Below the pieces are notes generated by a model. That model saw nothing but the letters and a program-made list of their open reading frames with translations, searched no databases and was not told the DNA's origin. Of a stretch of DNA of 8,234 bases, positions 6,484-8,234 are shown piece by piece. Every line of letters begins with the position of its first letter. Position 1 is the stretch's first letter. This DNA comes from Rhodoferax sp. (GTDB taxonomy: Bacteria; Pseudomonadota; Gammaproteobacteria; Burkholderiales; Burkholderiaceae_C), in NCBI GenBank assembly GCA_030833685.1, contig JAURGS010000108.1, positions 1-8,234 on the forward strand, written 5' to 3'. The position numbers and the translations under genes were made by a program.

Positions 6484-8234
6484 TCAGCTGGGCTTGCCCC
6501 TGCGCGGCTGCCCGGCGCAAACTCGCAAAATTTCGCGCACCATAAAGACCATATCCACCGGCTTACTCAAAAAGCCGTTCATGCCAACCGCGGCGGTCTT
6601 CTCCCGCTCCTGGTCCATCAGCTTGCCGGTCATCGCCAGAATCGGGATGCTGCCGATCGCCTCATCCGGGTCCTGCCGAATCTGGCGCGTGGTCTCCAGC
6701 CCATCCATACCCCCCATTTGCAGATCCATCAAAATCACATCAATCACAGCGCCTGGTTCATGCACAATTTTCAAGGCGGTGGCACCATCGAAGGCGGTGA
6801 CCACGCTGGCCCCTGCGGCCTCTAGCATCATCTGCGCCGCCTGCAGGTTGGCCATCTGGTCGTCCACCACCAAGACCCGCAAGCCCTCCAGCGAGGTGCC
6901 CGTCACCGGCTCGCGCGAAGGACGCTTGGGCTGTGCCGTGGCGGCCACACCAGCATCGTGGTTGTCTGCGCCGGCGCTCTGGGCTGGGGCTGCTAGCGGC
7001 GCGTGAGCATCGCTGGCCTCACTTGTCGAGGCGCCATCAGGCCAGGCGGCGTTCTCCCTCATGCCAGCGCTGGCCTGCGCGACGTAGCGTGTGCGCGCCT
7101 CCAGCGCGTGCGTGGCCCGAAAGCCGTCGCGCCTGCCGTTTTTGTCCATGGCTGTGGGGGGCGCGACGGCAACCCCATCCTGCACCGATACTTTGGTGAG
7201 CGTCAAACTGACGGTGAAGGTGCTACCCACGCCCACCTGGCTATGAACATGGATCTGGCCACCCATGGCGCGAACCAGGTCCCTGGAGATCGCCAGTCCC
7301 AGGCCCGTTCCCGCAAAGCGCCGGGTGTCGGACATGTCAGCCTGCGTGAAGGGCGTAAACAACTTGGCCATGGTCTGGTCATCCATGCCGATGCCGGTGT
7401 CCTGAAACACAATTTCCACGATGACATATTCGCCGCGTTCCTGCTCCAGGCGCGCGCTCACCATGACAGAGCCGCGCTCGGTGAACTTGATCGCATTGTT
7501 CAAAAGATTCAGCAGCACCTGGCGCAAACGCATGCTGTCAAGGTTCACCTTGACCACCAGCCTCGGGTCAATATCAACCACCACCTGCAGGTCCTGCCCT
7601 GCAGGCAGAGTCTGCACCAGCGACTTGAGCGCCACCATCACATCAAAAACACTGCCTGGCATTTCGCGCAAGGTAAACCGCCCGGCACTCAGGCTGCTGA
7701 AGTCGAGCACATCATTGAGCACCGAGAGCAAAACCTCGCTGCCCTGGTAAGCCATATCCACCTGCGGCTTGGCGCTTTGGGGCAGGTCACGCCGGTGGGA
7801 AAGCACTTGCAACATGCCCATCACCCAATTCAAGGGCGTGCGAATTTCATGGCTCATGATGGACAGAAACTGGCTCTTGGCCTGGCTGGCTTCCTGCGCC
7901 GAGTCGCGCGCCAGCGCCAGCTCCAGCAGATTGCGCTTGGTCTCGGAAACATCCACCACCATCATGCGCACATACAAAACACGCTCCTGTCGGTCGCGCG
8001 CCAGACTGGCGCTGGCTGACACAATCAGCACCATGCCATCGCTTGCCAGCATTTCAAGCTCAAAACTCTCCGCACTGAAGCGACTCAACACCTTGCGATA
8101 CGCCGTCTGAAATGTCTCGACACTCTTCAACGCCAGCAATTTGACAAATGGCTTGCCAACCACCTCTTCGCTGGTTTTTTTCAGCCAGCCCAGCTCGGTG
8201 CGGTTCATGCTGATCACCCGGCCCTGGCTGTCCA
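6484..8234 (-). CDS. PAS-domain hybrid sensor histidine kinase/response regulator, N-terminus outside window
   Basis: A hybrid two-component kinase with an unknown stimulus. The frame is open to the window edge (DSQGRVISMNRTELGWL), so the true start lies beyond 8234. Numbering here is from the in-frame GTG at 8217. A PAS fold covers up to about 92, and a short helical linker leads to the HisKA domain with SIMSHEIRTPLN (phospho-acceptor His123). The HATPase domain has the N box NLLNNAIKF (237-245), G1 DTGIG (273-277), FTPFTQAD (287-294) and G2 GTGLGLAIS (303-311). An Ala-rich, low-complexity linker (about 343-440) joins a receiver domain (about 446-568) with acidic pair Asp452-Asp453, phospho-acceptor Asp498 (ILMDLQMGGMDG), Thr530 and Lys552. 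No transmembrane segment is seen in the part present, but the missing N-terminus could hold some. No DNA-binding output or Hpt domain is visible, so the phosphate probably passes to a partner encoded elsewhere. Confidence 0.95.
   Translation of the reverse strand, partial: DSQGRVISMNRTELGWLKKTSEEVVGKPFVKLLALKSVETFQTAYRKVLSRFSAESFELEMLASDGMVLIVSASASLARDRQERVLYVRMMVVDVSETKRNLLELALARDSAQEASQAKSQFLSIMSHEIRTPLNWVMGMLQVLSHRRDLPQSAKPQVDMAYQGSEVLLSVLNDVLDFSSLSAGRFTLREMPGSVFDVMVALKSLVQTLPAGQDLQVVVDIDPRLVVKVNLDSMRLRQVLLNLLNNAIKFTERGSVMVSARLEQERGEYVIVEIVFQDTGIGMDDQTMAKLFTPFTQADMSDTRRFAGTGLGLAISRDLVRAMGGQIHVHSQVGVGSTFTVSLTLTKVSVQDGVAVAPPTAMDKNGRRDGFRATHALEARTRYVAQASAGMRENAAWPDGASTSEASDAHAPLAAPAQSAGADNHDAGVAATAQPKRPSREPVTGTSLEGLRVLVVDDQMANLQAAQMMLEAAGASVVTAFDGATALKIVHEPGAVIDVILMDLQMGGMDGLETTRQIRQDPDEAIGSIPILAMTGKLMDQEREKTAAVGMNGFLSKPVDMVFMVREILRVCAGQPRRGKPS

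Noticed and set aside
7003..8019. 338-aa plus-strand open frame opposite the hybrid kinase
   Set aside because: It is antisense to conserved PAS, HisKA and HATPase motifs. The His/Gln/Arg-rich composition and lack of domain signal indicate a coding shadow.

Overview
The window looks like ordinary chromosome from a betaproteobacterium, most likely of the Comamonadaceae (Rhodoferax/Polaromonas-like). The reasons are the high GC content, the protein sequences (RimO with a CPKALTDSE start and RNase R with a TIDGEDARDFDD core), the phaR-rimO pair, and a PHA-type regulator. The genus is an inference from sequence style, because no search was possible. I see no mobile element, CRISPR array, phage gene or attachment site.

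Layout, left to right. Positions 1-1089 (+) hold the 3' part of a fused NAD(P)HX epimerase/dehydratase gene (nnr), whose start lies outside the window. It converges on a minus-strand SDR oxidoreductase (1086-1841), and the two stop codons overlap. The SDR gene sits 33 nt behind rnr (RNase R, 1875-4151, minus) and is probably co-transcribed with it. A plus-strand tRNA-Leu(CAG) at 4181-4265, with its own extended -10 promoter and intrinsic terminator, lies between rnr and rimO (4359-5753, minus). rimO follows phaR (5768-6307, minus) by only 14 nt. After a 176-nt spacer rich in inverted repeats comes a PAS-containing hybrid histidine kinase (6484 to beyond 8234, minus), truncated by the window edge.

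The genes fall into loose functional groups: metabolite repair (nnr), RNA decay (rnr), translation (tRNA-Leu, and rimO acting on ribosomal protein S12), carbon-storage control (phaR) and signalling (hybrid kinase). They do not form an evident dedicated system. The points most worth a second look are architectural. The tRNA is antisense to any transcript running from rimO to rnr. rnr has very little room for a promoter and an oddly placed Shine-Dalgarno sequence. RNase R has no N-terminal helix-turn-helix domain. Strong GC-rich dyads lie at two gene ends.
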